From assembly GCF_002920535.1 (NCBI RefSeq), contig NZ_PQSS01000002.1, positions 62,001 through 126,000 of the forward strand: a DNA stretch of 64,000 bases. The letters are read 5' to 3'. Below the pieces are notes generated by a model that saw only the letters and a list, made by a program, of their open reading frames with translations, was not told the origin of the DNA and did no database searches. Source of the DNA: Streptomyces sp. Ru71. GTDB lineage: Bacteria; Actinomycetota; Actinomycetes; Streptomycetales; Streptomycetaceae. Below are positions 1 through 8,828 of the stretch, one piece after another. A program made the position numbers and the translations under genes. The first letter of the stretch is position 1, and each line of letters starts with the position of its first letter.

Positions 1-1147
1 GGATCTCGCTCAGCCGGGCGCGGACCGTGGAGCGGTCGATCTTGGAGTTGGGCAGCAGCGGCAGGTCGTCGCGGAAGACGATCCGCTTGGGGATCGCGGC
101 CCGGCCCAGCCGGTCGCGCACCAGCTCCCTGAGCGCCGTGGCGCCGGGGGTGGCCGCGCCGGCCCGGGGCACGACGTGGGCGCTGACCAGCTCGCCCCAC
201 TCGGGGTCCGGCAGGCCCATGACCACCGCGCTGTCGACCCAGTCGAGGCCGAGCAGCACCTCCTCGACGGCGCCCGCGGAGATCTTGACCCCGCCGGTGT
301 TGATGAGGTCGTCGGTGCGGCCGAGCGGGACCAGGCGGCCGTCGTCCCAGCGGCCCCGGTCGGAGGTGCGGAACCAGCGCACCCCGTCGGCGTCGACGCT
401 GAAGCGGCTCTGCTCCGCCTCGGCGGCGCCGAGATAGGTGCTGGCCACGGTGGGGCCGCCGATGTGCACGATGTCGTCGACCAGCCGCACCCGGACCCCG
501 TCGAGCGGGACCCCGTCGTAGACGCAGCCGCCGCCGGTCTCCGTCATGCCGTACGTGGACACGTGCCGGGTGATCTCGCCGAGGCGGGCCGCGGTGCCCC
601 GGTCGAGCGGGGCTCCGCCGACCATCACCATGTCGAAGCGGGCCAGTTCGGCGCGGGCCTCGGCGTCCGCGAGCAGCCGCCGGATCTGGGTGGGGACGAG
701 GGCCGTGTACCGGCGGCCCGCCCCCATCCGCCGGGCCGCGGCCACGAAGGCCGCGGCGTCGAACCGGCCGCCGTCGAGGGTGGTGACCCGGTTGCCGCCG
801 GCCGCGGCGCGGGAGAGCACCTGGAATCCGGCGACGAACCCGAGCGGCAGGCACAGCAGCCAGTCACCGGGCCCGCCGAGGCGGTTCAGGGTGGCCTCGG
901 CGGAGGCGAGGAGCGCGGTGCGCGGCAGGGCGGTGCGCTTGGGGGCGCCGGTCGAGCCGGAGGTGGACAGGACCACCCCGGTGCCCTCGGGCACCGTGTC
1001 CGGCAGGTGGCGCAGCTGGGCGGGGTCGGCGACCGGGGCGATGGCGTCGCCGCCGGCTTGCATCTTCTCGATCTCGGGGAGCAGGACGTCGACGGCGTGT
1101 GCGGGCTGTGCCGGCAGGACGACGGGCCGCAGGGGTATGCCTGGCAT
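1..1147 (-). CDS. menE: o-succinylbenzoate-CoA ligase (partial, 3' end off the window)
   Basis: Adenylate-forming ligase that would convert o-succinylbenzoate to its CoA thioester, the substrate of MenB. About 382 codons are visible from the ATG at 1147. The frame is still open at the left edge, so only the last few residues are probably missing, given a family length near 370-400. Visible ANL motifs in order are the P-loop STSGSTGAPKR, the A5 motif YGMTETGGG, the A8 region GRTDDLINTGGVKIS, and the C-terminal catalytic lysine in PNSKIDR. It starts 9 bp after the menB stop and is the last visible gene of the leftward operon. Any further cluster genes would lie beyond this edge. Confidence 0.9.
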   Translation of the reverse strand, partial: MPGIPLRPVVLPAQPAHAVDVLLPEIEKMQAGGDAIAPVADPAQLRHLPDTVPEGTGVVLSTSGSTGAPKRTALPRTALLASAEATLNRLGGPGDWLLCLPLGFVAGFQVLSRAAAGGNRVTTLDGGRFDAAAFVAAARRMGAGRRYTALVPTQIRRLLADAEARAELARFDMVMVGGAPLDRGTAARLGEITRHVSTYGMTETGGGCVYDGVPLDGVRVRLVDDIVHIGGPTVASTYLGAAEAEQSRFSVDADGVRWFRTSDRGRWDDGRLVPLGRTDDLINTGGVKISAGAVEEVLLGLDWVDSAVVMGLPDPEWGELVSAHVVPRAGAATPGATALRELVRDRLGRAAIPKRIVFRDDLPLLPNSKIDRSTVRARLSEI

Positions 1148-1156
1148 GACCGACCC

Positions 1157-2146
1157 TCAGAAGTAGTAGGGGTGGGCGGACCAGTCGGGGTCGCGCTTCT
1201 CCAGGAAGGCGTTGCGTCCCTCGACGGCCTCGTCGGTCATGTACGCGAGCCGGGTCGTCTCGCCGGCGAACACCTGCTGGCCGACCATGCCGTCGTCGGG
1301 CAGGTTGAAGGCGAACTTCAGCATCCGGATCGCCTGCGGCGACTGGGAGGTGATGTCGCGGCAGTACTCGATGGCGGTGCGCTCCAGGTCGGCGTGCGGC
1401 ACCACGTCGTTGACGGCGCCCATCTCGCGCATCCGGTCGGCGTCGATCTCCCGGGCCAGGAAGAAGATCTCGCGGGCGAACTTCTGCCCGACCTGGCGGG
1501 CGAGCAGCGCGGAGCCGTAGCCGGCGTCGAAGGAGCCCACGGTGGCGTCGGTCTGCTTGAACTTGCCGTGCTCACGGGAGGCGATGGTCAGGTCGCAGAC
1601 CACGTGCAGGGAGTGCCCGCCGCCCGCGGCCCAGCCGTTGACGGCCGCGATGACCACCTTCGGCATGGTGCGGATCAGCCGCTGCACCTCCAGGATGTGC
1701 AGCCGGCCCGCGCGGGCCGGGTCGATGTGCTCGGCGGTCTCGCCCTCGGCGTAGCGGTAGCCGTCGCGGCCCCGGATGCGCTGGTCGCCGCCGGAGCAGA
1801 ACGCCCAGCCGCCGTCCTTGGCGGAGGGGCCGTTGCCGGTGAGGATGACCGCGCCGACGTCGGAGGACATCCGGGCGTGGTCCAGGGTGCGGTACAGCTC
1901 GTCGACGGTCTTCGGGCGGAAGGCGTTGCGCACCTCGGGCCGGTCGAAGGCGATCCGCACCCAGGGCAGGTCGCGGACCACGGTGCCGTCGGCGTCGCGT
2001 TCCACGCCTCGGTGGTAGGTGATGTCGGTCAGGTCCTCGAAGCCCTCGACGACGCGCCAGGCGTCGGGGTCGAACGGGTTGGTGACCTCGGGGGCCTCGG
2101 TCTTGGCGACGGGGGCGGTGGCAGGGGCGGGCGTGGTGATGGTCAT
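1157..2146 (-). CDS. menB: 1,4-dihydroxy-2-naphthoyl-CoA synthase
   Basis: A 329-residue crotonase-fold enzyme that closes the second ring of o-succinylbenzoyl-CoA to give 1,4-dihydroxy-2-naphthoyl-CoA. MenB hallmarks are the oxyanion region FCSGGDQRIRG, the AAVNGWAAGGGHSLH helix, the acidic-residue signature VGSFDAGYGS and the C-terminal AHPYYF. The length and the N-terminal leader of about 25 residues resemble actinobacterial MenB. The start has GGAAAG upstream and lies 28 bp after the menD stop. Having this enzyme next to MenD and MenE is strong evidence for the classical naphthoate route, which is unexpected for a streptomycete (see findings). Confidence 0.95.
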   Translation of the reverse strand: MTITTPAPATAPVAKTEAPEVTNPFDPDAWRVVEGFEDLTDITYHRGVERDADGTVVRDLPWVRIAFDRPEVRNAFRPKTVDELYRTLDHARMSSDVGAVILTGNGPSAKDGGWAFCSGGDQRIRGRDGYRYAEGETAEHIDPARAGRLHILEVQRLIRTMPKVVIAAVNGWAAGGGHSLHVVCDLTIASREHGKFKQTDATVGSFDAGYGSALLARQVGQKFAREIFFLAREIDADRMREMGAVNDVVPHADLERTAIEYCRDITSQSPQAIRMLKFAFNLPDDGMVGQQVFAGETTRLAYMTDEAVEGRNAFLEKRDPDWSAHPYYF

Positions 2147-2174
2147 GTTCGTCTTTCCACTCGTTGTTGGCTGG

Positions 2175-3899
2175 TCAGCCGACCAGGGCGGGGGCGTCGG
2201 CGGTCCGCAGTCCGGCGGTGACGCGCTGCCGCGTGTGGGCGTGCAGCTCCCTCAGCCGGGTGCGGGCGACGGGCACTTCGAGGACCACGGGGCGCTCGCC
2301 GGCGCGGGCCGCGGTGAGCGCGGGGCCGAGCGCGTCGGGCCCGACGGTGCGGTGGTCGACGCCGTAGGAGGCGCACAGGGCGGCGAAGTCGACGTTCTGC
2401 GGGGCGCCGTAGATGCGCTCGAAGGTGTTGCCGTACGGTGCGGAGCGGTACTTGGGGTGGCCTTGTTCCAGGACTTCGAAGATGCCGCCGCCCGCGTCGT
2501 TGGAGACGACGATCACCAGGTTGTCCGGGACCTGTTCGAGGACGCCGGTCTGCAGGCCGACGGCGTCGTAGGCGAAGGTGAGGTCGCCGACGAGGACCAC
2601 CACCGTGCGGTCGGGGTTGGCCAGGGCGGCGCCCACGGCGGAGCTGATGTTGCCGTCGATGCCGGCCACGCCGCGGTTGGACAGCACCCGCACCCCGGCG
2701 GGCAGCGAGCCGGTCAGCGACACGTCACGGACCGGGTTGGACGCGCCCACCCACAGCAGGTCGCCGGGGCGCAGGGCGCGCAGCACCGCGTCCGCGACAC
2801 CGGCGCCGGTGGCCCGGTGGCCGGACTCGTCGAGCACCTCGGCCCAGGTCCGGCGCAGCACGGCGTCCAGGCGGGTGAGCCGTTGCGCCCACTCCGGGCC
2901 GACCGTGCCCTCGAAGACCGGGTTCGCGGTGAGCACGTCGATGTGCGGGGCCGCGTAGACCCAGGCGTCGTCGCCGTCGCCGATCAGGACGGCGGTGACG
3001 TCGGGCCGGGCGAGCAGGGTGCCGACGTTGCGGTGCAGTGTCGGGCGGCCGGCGATCAGGACCTGCTCGGGCCTGACGTGGTCGAGGACCCAGGGGTGCA
3101 GGGCGGTGCGGCCCTGGAGGTCGACGGTGGGTTCGGCGACCACCGGGACGGACGCGGGGATGCCGGTCAGGTCGGCGCCGTCGCCGGCGACCAGGACCGT
3201 CGGGCGGGTCAGGTCGACGCGGTGCGGGGCCGCCGCCCTGCGGTCGCGTTCGGCGGTGCGGAACCACGGCTGCGCGTCGTCGCGCCCGGCCGGGAAGCGC
3301 ACCGCGCGGTCCTGGGGCGGGATGCCGGACGGCAGCGGCACGTCGATCTGGACCGGTCCCGGCCTGCCCGCCAGGCGTCCGGCGCCGATGCCGAGCGCGT
3401 GGCAGATCTGGGCCCGCACGACCCGGTTCATCTCGTCGGCCCGCTCGGGCACCTGGAGGTGCTGCACATGGCGCACCTGCGAGGTGAGCAGCTCGGCCTG
3501 TTCGACGGTCTGCGAGGCGCCGGTGCCGAGGACGGACAGCGGCCGGTTGGCGGTCACCAGGACCAGCGGGACGCGGGAGTAGTGGGCCTCCGTGACGGCC
3601 GGCAGCAGGTTCGCCACCGCCGAGCCCGAGGTGGTGACCACCGCGGCCGGGGCGCCCGTCGACTTGCTGACGCCGAGCGCGAGGAACGCGGCGGAGCGCT
3701 CGTCGAGGCGGACGTGGAGGGTGATGTCGCCGGCGTCCGCGCGCCGGGTGAGCTCGAATCCGATGGGGCCGTTGCGGGAGCCGGGGCAGTAGACGAAGGT
3801 CCTGACGCCGCCGCGGACGAGTTCGTCGACGACGACCGCCGCGGTCACGGCCGGCTCCACCGGCTGCGCGGCGGGGCCCGGTTCAGTGTGGTGGTTCAT
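2175..3899 (-). CDS. menD: SEPHCHC synthase, ThDP-dependent
   Basis: A 574-residue thiamine-diphosphate enzyme that adds the succinic semialdehyde unit of 2-oxoglutarate to isochorismate, the first committed step to o-succinylbenzoate. It shows YCPGSRNGP near the N-terminus, LDERSAAFLALG, TTSGSAVANL, TGASQT, the ThDP/metal region GDLTFAYD and NDAGGGIFEVLEQG. SNRGVAGIDGNIS is typical of MenD. Its ATG overlaps the 3' end of the preceding FAD monooxygenase by 17 bp, implying translational coupling. No isochorismate synthase is visible in the window, so its substrate must come from a gene off the left edge or elsewhere in the genome. Confidence 0.94.
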   Translation of the reverse strand: MNHHTEPGPAAQPVEPAVTAAVVVDELVRGGVRTFVYCPGSRNGPIGFELTRRADAGDITLHVRLDERSAAFLALGVSKSTGAPAAVVTTSGSAVANLLPAVTEAHYSRVPLVLVTANRPLSVLGTGASQTVEQAELLTSQVRHVQHLQVPERADEMNRVVRAQICHALGIGAGRLAGRPGPVQIDVPLPSGIPPQDRAVRFPAGRDDAQPWFRTAERDRRAAAPHRVDLTRPTVLVAGDGADLTGIPASVPVVAEPTVDLQGRTALHPWVLDHVRPEQVLIAGRPTLHRNVGTLLARPDVTAVLIGDGDDAWVYAAPHIDVLTANPVFEGTVGPEWAQRLTRLDAVLRRTWAEVLDESGHRATGAGVADAVLRALRPGDLLWVGASNPVRDVSLTGSLPAGVRVLSNRGVAGIDGNISSAVGAALANPDRTVVVLVGDLTFAYDAVGLQTGVLEQVPDNLVIVVSNDAGGGIFEVLEQGHPKYRSAPYGNTFERIYGAPQNVDFAALCASYGVDHRTVGPDALGPALTAARAGERPVVLEVPVARTRLRELHAHTRQRVTAGLRTADAPALVG

Positions 3900-5385
3900 G
3901 GTTCTGGGTCTCCAGACACTGGCCGATCTCGGTGCGGACCGGGTTCGGGTCGGTGGCGGTCAGGCGGTCCCAGGGCCAGTGGCCGAGGATGTCGGAGGAG
4001 GCGGTGGTGACGTACACGCCCGGCGGCAGGGCCGTCCCGCCGTCCAGGAGGGTCGCGGTGCGGGCCCGCCATGCCCCGTCGGGGAGCAGACCGCTCGCGA
4101 CCGGGGCGTCCGGGGCGCCGACCAGCACCACCGGGTGCGGGGGCCACGCGGTGTCCCGCGTGCCGTGCAGCACCATGCGGGAGCCGGTGAACTCGGCGGT
4201 GGCCCAGGGCGGGAGCGGTGCGCCGTCCGTGGTGCGGGGCCGGCGCGGGTGGATGCAGGCGGTGCGCTGGATCTCGGAGCGGCGAGGACGCTCGGGGGCC
4301 TCGGCCGGGGCGGTGGTTCCGGTGCGGCCGACCCAGCGGTCCGTGGTCGCCTTGATCGCGCCGAGCTCGTCGTCCATCTCCGCGTGCCGCAGGGCGGCGT
4401 AGCGCAGCAGCGCGGCGGGGATGTCCTGCCGGTCGCCGGCCGCCTTGTCGCACAGCTGGCTCGCGAGGGTGAAGGCGTCCTCCAGGGCGTTGTTCATGCC
4501 GCGTCCGCCGGCCGGTGACTGCATGTGGGCCGCGTCGCCGATCAGGGCGATGTGGCCGTGCGCGAAGGTCTCGGCCAGGGCGACCGTGACATGGAACTCG
4601 GCCTGCCAGGTCGCGGTGTCGGCGAAGAGCGGGAAGCCGTGCTCCGCGGCGGTCTTCATCAGGAAGTCGGCCGGGTCGGCGTCCGGGTCGAGGACGGGGA
4701 CGACGACACGGGTGCCGCCCGCGGGCAGCGGCACCGAGACGAGGGTGCCGCGCCGGCCGACCCAGGTGATCGAGGCGTCCCGGGGGAACAGCTTCTGGGT
4801 GTCGGTGAAGTCGAGCAGGGCGAAACGGGAGGCGTAGCGTTCGCCGACCGTGTCGATGCCCAGCTGCCGGCGGACCACCGAGTGGGCTCCGTCGGCGCCG
4901 ACCAGCAGGTCGGCGGTGAGTTCCTCGGTCGTGCCCGCCGCGTGGTCGACGCCGACCCGCGGCCGGCCGTCGGGGCCGGTGGTGACGGAGGTGACGGTGG
5001 CGCCGCGTACGACGGTGGCGCCGAGGGCGCCGGCCCGGTCCTGGAGGATCTCCTCCAGCTCCCCCTGGGGGAGCGTGCGGAAGGCGTACGGGCCGAGGTC
5101 CAGGTCTCGTTCGCCGTCGTCGGAGGCGAAGCGCAGCCGTTCCACGAGGTGGCTGACCTCGCGCACCCGGTCGCCGACGCCGAGGGTGTCGAGGAGGTGC
5201 ATGGCCGGCGGCCACAGGGTCGGGGCCCGGGTCCCGGCGCGGCGCTCGGCGAGCTGCTCCAGGACGGTGACCTGCCAGCCGGCGGAGCCGAGCAGGGCGG
5301 CCAGGGCGAGTCCGGCGGGGCCCGCCCCGGCAATCAACGCGGTCGATTGCCGGGGGGCGGCCAGGCCGGCGGCCTCAGGCCGCAC
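3883..5385 (-). CDS. FAD-dependent monooxygenase (PheA/TfdB aromatic hydroxylase family)
   Basis: About 500 residues with the three flavin-hydroxylase signatures: N-terminal Rossmann ALIAGAGPAGLALA, the middle VGADGAHSVVRRQLG, and IALIGDAAHMQSPAGGRGMN, followed by a thioredoxin-like C-terminal region. It probably hydroxylates an aromatic or quinol intermediate using NAD(P)H and O2. I chose the GTG at 5385, which overlaps the ligase stop by 11 bp. A longer in-frame start at 5415 would extend deeper into the ligase gene and adds nothing conserved. It lies between the ligase and menD in one tightly packed operon. The substrate cannot be deduced. Confidence 0.82.
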   Translation of the reverse strand: MRPEAAGLAAPRQSTALIAGAGPAGLALAALLGSAGWQVTVLEQLAERRAGTRAPTLWPPAMHLLDTLGVGDRVREVSHLVERLRFASDDGERDLDLGPYAFRTLPQGELEEILQDRAGALGATVVRGATVTSVTTGPDGRPRVGVDHAAGTTEELTADLLVGADGAHSVVRRQLGIDTVGERYASRFALLDFTDTQKLFPRDASITWVGRRGTLVSVPLPAGGTRVVVPVLDPDADPADFLMKTAAEHGFPLFADTATWQAEFHVTVALAETFAHGHIALIGDAAHMQSPAGGRGMNNALEDAFTLASQLCDKAAGDRQDIPAALLRYAALRHAEMDDELGAIKATTDRWVGRTGTTAPAEAPERPRRSEIQRTACIHPRRPRTTDGAPLPPWATAEFTGSRMVLHGTRDTAWPPHPVVLVGAPDAPVASGLLPDGAWRARTATLLDGGTALPPGVYVTTASSDILGHWPWDRLTATDPNPVRTEIGQCLETQNHEPPH

Positions 5386-6937
5386 GGGTGACCTCGCGGC
5401 GCAGCAGCTCCTCAAGGCGGTTGCGCTGGATCTTCATGGTGGCGGTGCGCGGGAACTTCTCGAAGGGCAGGATCACCGGCGCCTCCAGGCGCGGCATGTC
5501 CGCCACGCACGCCCACCAGGCGTCCCAGTCCATCTCGTGGCCGTCGGCCACCGAGATCACTGGCTGCGGGTCGCCGTCGGCGGTGCGGACCAGGACGACC
5601 TCGTTGAGGAAGTCCAGCTTGTCCAGGAGGACGTCCTCGATCGCCAGCGTGCTCTTGACGTCGTCGATGAGGTCGACCTGCCGGTCGTGCAGGGAGAGCT
5701 GGCCGTCGGGGCCGATCTCGCCCTGGTCGCCGCTGTTCCACCAGCCGTCGCGCAGGTTCTTCTCGAACCGTTCCTCCTCGCCGTAGTACGTGACGGCGCG
5801 GCCCCGGGACGACATCTCGATGATGCCCTGCCGGCCGGGCGGCAGCGGGTCGCCGTTCTCGTCGACGATGCGGACCTCGGTGAAGTTCGGCATGCCGTAG
5901 CCCATCCCGCGGGCGTCGCTGTGCCGCAGCAGCTCGCGGGTGTTGGCGCGCACCACCATCGGGCCGCACTCGCTCTGCCCGTAGACCTGGAGGTAGACCG
6001 GGTCGGGCTGCTCCGAGGCGTTCAGGTACTTGAGCATCGTGCCCTTGTTGACCGCGTCGAACGTCGAGTGCACGTACTGGACGCTCGCGAAGACCGACGG
6101 GTCCCGGTCGACGATGGAGGTCCAGCGCACCAGGTGGTTGGGGTGCGATTCGAGGGCGAGCGGCCGGTACTGGCGCAGCAGCGCCTCGACGTTGTCCTCC
6201 CGCGGGTCCCCGATGTTGAGAAACGAGAAGCCGTACGACATCAGCGAGGCGATGCCGATGTTGAAGCGGCTGTGCACCGGGGAGACGTGGAAGGCCACCA
6301 GGCCCTGCCGGTCGACGAACTTCAGCACCCGGCGCTGCCAGGTGACGCGCCAGCCCATCGACGTCGGGGAGTGGGCGATGAACTTGGGGATGCCGGTGGT
6401 GCCGGAGGTGTGCGTCATGTAGGCGATCTCGCCCACTCCCGGCTTGCGGCCGGGGCCCTGGGCGGTGTCGACCACGCTGTCCCGGATCACCTGGGTGGTG
6501 AGCTTGCGGGTCTCGTCGACCGAGGTGATCGCGGCGGCCTTCTCGCCGGTGGCGGCGTCGAAGACCAGCCACGGCTGCTTGAGGCGGGCCGCCATGACGG
6601 TGACGGTCTGGGCGTCCAGGTGCGGGGAGATCATCACCGGCACGGCGCCGGCGTAGGAGACGGCCACCGCGAGCAGGTAGCTGTCGAACAGGGCGGACTT
6701 GTAGATGACGACGTGGTCGCCGGGTTCGATGCCCTGTGCGATGAACTGCTCGCCGCGCCGGGCGACGGCGTCCGCCGCCTCGGAGTAGGTGACGTGCAGT
6801 CCGATCTCCGGGTACGCCGACAGCGGCGCGTCGAGGTGGATCACCGAGTCCGGGCTGGCGTCGGCGGCCTGGCGGAAGTTCTCGTACAGATAGAGCGGTT
6901 GGGACGTGGGGTCGGCGATCTCCTTGAACTTGAACAT
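5375..6937 (-). CDS. Acyl/aryl-adenylate ligase (ANL superfamily)
   Basis: A 520-residue AMP-forming ligase, probably activating an aromatic or short acyl acid as adenylate or CoA ester. Intact motifs are MTHTSGTTGIPK, YGQSECGPM, WWNSGDQGEIGPDG, the hinge region RQVDLI and a C-terminal lysine in TATMKIQRNRL. It therefore looks catalytically competent, unlike the degenerate ligase at 29.6-31.2 kb. The start codon shares bases with the upstream WrbA stop (TGATG), and the 3' end overlaps the next gene, so it is co-translated. It is clearly divergent from MenE and from the two paired ligases at 10.3 and 41 kb, so a different substrate is likely. Confidence 0.82.
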   Translation of the reverse strand: MFKFKEIADPTSQPLYLYENFRQAADASPDSVIHLDAPLSAYPEIGLHVTYSEAADAVARRGEQFIAQGIEPGDHVVIYKSALFDSYLLAVAVSYAGAVPVMISPHLDAQTVTVMAARLKQPWLVFDAATGEKAAAITSVDETRKLTTQVIRDSVVDTAQGPGRKPGVGEIAYMTHTSGTTGIPKFIAHSPTSMGWRVTWQRRVLKFVDRQGLVAFHVSPVHSRFNIGIASLMSYGFSFLNIGDPREDNVEALLRQYRPLALESHPNHLVRWTSIVDRDPSVFASVQYVHSTFDAVNKGTMLKYLNASEQPDPVYLQVYGQSECGPMVVRANTRELLRHSDARGMGYGMPNFTEVRIVDENGDPLPPGRQGIIEMSSRGRAVTYYGEEERFEKNLRDGWWNSGDQGEIGPDGQLSLHDRQVDLIDDVKSTLAIEDVLLDKLDFLNEVVLVRTADGDPQPVISVADGHEMDWDAWWACVADMPRLEAPVILPFEKFPRTATMKIQRNRLEELLRREVTRAA

Positions 6938-7494
6938 CAGCGGGCACCTCCGGCGATCGAGACGAGACGGTCAACGAGGTAGCGCATGGCGGCGAGGTTC
7001 TCCTCGGGCACGTTGTCCGGCTCGCGCCCGGACACCGAACTGATCCCGTAGGGGTTGCCGTTGAGCGGGGTGTGCTGCTCGGGGCCGGTCAGGCCGGCCG
7101 GCACGATGACCGCACCCCAGTGGTAGAAGATGTTGTTGAAGGCGAGGACCGTGCTCTCCTGGCCGCCGTGGTTGGTGGCCGTGGAGACGAAGGTGGTCAT
7201 GAACTTGTTGGCGAGGCCGCTGCGCAGGTGCAGCGGCAGGGTCTGGTCGATGAAGTGCTTGACCGGGGCCGACATGGAGCCGTACCGGCCGGGCGTGCCC
7301 CACAGGACGATGTCGGCGTCGACCAGGTCCTCCAGGGCGGCCTTGTGGACCTCGGCGGTGCGCTCCGCCTCCTCGATCTCCGGGAGGCGGTGGACGGCGA
7401 CCTCGTGGCCGAGGCTCTCGGCGTGCGTGGCGGCGGCCTGGGCGAGCAGATGAACGTTGCCGCTGAGGCTGTGGTAGATGACGGCGATCTTCAC
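6937..7494 (-). CDS. WrbA-like NAD(P)H:quinone oxidoreductase / flavodoxin-fold protein
   Basis: A 185-residue flavodoxin-fold protein starting with the FMN phosphate loop YHSLSGNVHLLA and carrying TPGRYGSMSAPVKHF and the WrbA-type segment TATNHGGQESTVLAF. WrbA proteins reduce quinones to hydroquinones by two electrons, avoiding semiquinone stress. In this operon it may keep a naphthoquinone intermediate reduced or protect the host; that is inference. The GTG start overlaps the SDR stop as GTGA, and its own stop overlaps the ligase start. It is slightly shorter than typical WrbA (about 200 residues), with no missing core motif. Confidence 0.83.
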   Translation of the reverse strand: MKIAVIYHSLSGNVHLLAQAAATHAESLGHEVAVHRLPEIEEAERTAEVHKAALEDLVDADIVLWGTPGRYGSMSAPVKHFIDQTLPLHLRSGLANKFMTTFVSTATNHGGQESTVLAFNNIFYHWGAVIVPAGLTGPEQHTPLNGNPYGISSVSGREPDNVPEENLAAMRYLVDRLVSIAGGAR

Positions 7495-8237
7495 AGCTCG
7501 GTCCCCATCGACACGTCGAGGCGCTGACCGGTGATGGCCTGCGACTTCGACTGGGCGAGCAGGCCGATGATCTCGGCGATGTCCTCCGGCTTGGCGATCT
7601 TGCCGAGGGCCGAGGTGGCGCGGGTCGCCGCGGCGGCCTCGTCGTTGCCGCGCAGCCAGCCGGCGTTGATGTTGGTGTCGACGACGCCCGGGGCGAGCAG
7701 GTTGACGGTGATGCCCTTCGGGCCGAGCAGGACCGCGAGGTTGGTGGTCAGGTACTCCAGGGTGATCTTGCTCATGCCGTAGCCGGTGAGCGCCGGGTAG
7801 GCGTAGCGGGTCAGGCCGGAGCCGGTGAAGACGATCTGGCCGCCGGGGGAGGTCATCCGCTCCGCGGCGCGCACCGCGAGCCCGTACGGGGCGACGGTGT
7901 TGATCTGCAGCAGGCGGCTGAGCTCCTTCTCGCCGAGCTGGGTCGGGTCGCCGAAGGGCGCGATGCCGGCGTTGAGGTAGACGAAGTCGAGCGTGCGGCC
8001 GGCCAGGGCCTCCTCGACCTCGGGCCACAGGCGGTCGACGGCGTCGATGTCGGAGAAGTCGGCGGTCAGAGCGGTGGCGGTGACGCCGAACTCCTTGACC
8101 TCGGTGGCCAGTTCGTCCAGGCCGTCCGGCGTCAGGCTCTGCACGATGAGGTCGTAGCCGAGCTGGGCGAGACGCAGGGCGGACGCCCGGCCGATGCCGC
8201 TGCCGGCGCCGGTCACGAAAGCCACGGGGTTGCTCAT
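7491..8237 (-). CDS. Short-chain dehydrogenase/reductase
   Basis: A 248-residue classical SDR with the nucleotide loop TGAGSGIGRA, the LNAGIA motif and a YGMSK catalytic Tyr-Lys pair preceded by Ser in GSGLTRYAYP. It would oxidise or reduce a hydroxyl/ketone using NAD(P)(H). The ATG at 8237 has a good GAGGAG ribosome site. In-frame codons further upstream read through the promoter region and were rejected. It is the first gene of the leftward operon that runs through wrbA, ligase, monooxygenase, menD, menB and menE. The substrate is unknown. Confidence 0.85.
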   Translation of the reverse strand: MSNPVAFVTGAGSGIGRASALRLAQLGYDLIVQSLTPDGLDELATEVKEFGVTATALTADFSDIDAVDRLWPEVEEALAGRTLDFVYLNAGIAPFGDPTQLGEKELSRLLQINTVAPYGLAVRAAERMTSPGGQIVFTGSGLTRYAYPALTGYGMSKITLEYLTTNLAVLLGPKGITVNLLAPGVVDTNINAGWLRGNDEAAAATRATSALGKIAKPEDIAEIIGLLAQSKSQAITGQRLDVSMGTEL

Positions 8238-8362
8238 GGAGATGCTCCTCTTGATCACGGGTGCCGTGAACGTCCTTGCACGGCGGGGGAGTTGCCCGAC
8301 AGGACCTCCTGTCGGCGGGCCGTTTCCGGCTCTGGTGAAGAGCTTCGCCCGGGGCAAGAAGT

Positions 8363-8378
8363 AGTTCAAGTAGGAACT
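8363..8378. promoter_or_regulatory. Candidate operator upstream of the SDR-menE operon
   Basis: The sequence AGTTC-N6-GAACT is a perfect 5-bp inverted repeat in an AT-rich pocket 126 bp before the SDR start, surrounded by repeated AAGTAG/TAAGTG elements. HxlR-type regulators bind short palindromes of this kind, and an HxlR gene lies next door at 9805-10275. The pairing of this site with that regulator is a guess. Confidence 0.35.
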
Positions 8379-8496
8379 TTTAAGTGCCTATATGGTCGGC
8401 GGACCCGCGCTGAGCTGCGGGCATACGGAAGCGACGGGCACCCGCACGTGCCTACTTGTCGTTCAGGGGGCCGGCCGCGGAGGATGTGCCGGAAAC

Positions 8497-8535
8497 GCCG
8501 AAACGGCCACCGGAGCCTCCGGTGGCCGTTTCGGC
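8497..8535. terminator. Strong hairpin terminator
   Basis: A perfect 18-bp stem with a 3-nt loop (left arm 8497-8514, right arm 8518-8535). It stands between menC and the promoter of the next leftward operon, so it would end the AraC-ligase-HxlR-menC transcript after it has crossed the MITE. There is no long T-run, which is normal for streptomycete terminators. Confidence 0.75.
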
Positions 8536-8570
8536 ACCGCCTCTTCGGGCGGTGGTGAGGGGATGTGCCC

Positions 8571-8828
8571 CTAGGCCCTGTCGTTTGGATCATCCCGGCG
8601 TCGCGGGGTCTGGCACACGCATCTGCGGCGTTGTCGTCGGTTGCCAACTCCCCCAAGCTCTTCGAGCAGGGGGCACCCCCACCGCGTTGTCGCCCTCCTC
8701 CGCCTTGCAGCTGCACGCTCCCCCACGCTCGAATCGAGCTCGCGCGGGGGCACCCCCATCGCCCCCGCTCGGGCCGGCCGAGAGGCACCGCGTCTCTCAG
8801 CCGGCCTGATCCAAACGACAGGGCCTAG
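8571..8828. mobile_element. 258-bp MITE (IS5-type ends) abutting the menC stop codon
   Basis: It has 18-bp perfect terminal inverted repeats (GCCCTGTCGTTTGGATCA at 8575-8592 and its complement at 8807-8824), flanked on both sides by CTAG (8571-8574, 8825-8828) as a target duplication. There is no transposase frame inside. The interior holds two degenerate copies of a palindromic unit of the form CTCCCCCA-GCTC...GAGC...GGGGGCACCCCCA near 8647-8682 and 8710-8755. The right-hand CTAG contains the TAG stop of menC. Elements with these ends are widespread in Streptomyces; naming IS5 as the parent family is from memory and was not checked. Confidence 0.8.

Noticed and set aside
176..2221. Long plus-strand open frame opposite menE and menB (681 codons), and similar long antisense frames elsewhere (for example opposite 36367-38442 and 45576-48653)
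   Set aside because: These are GC-rich mirror frames with Gly/Ala/Arg/Pro-rich translations and no domain features; the real genes on the other strand have clear motifs.
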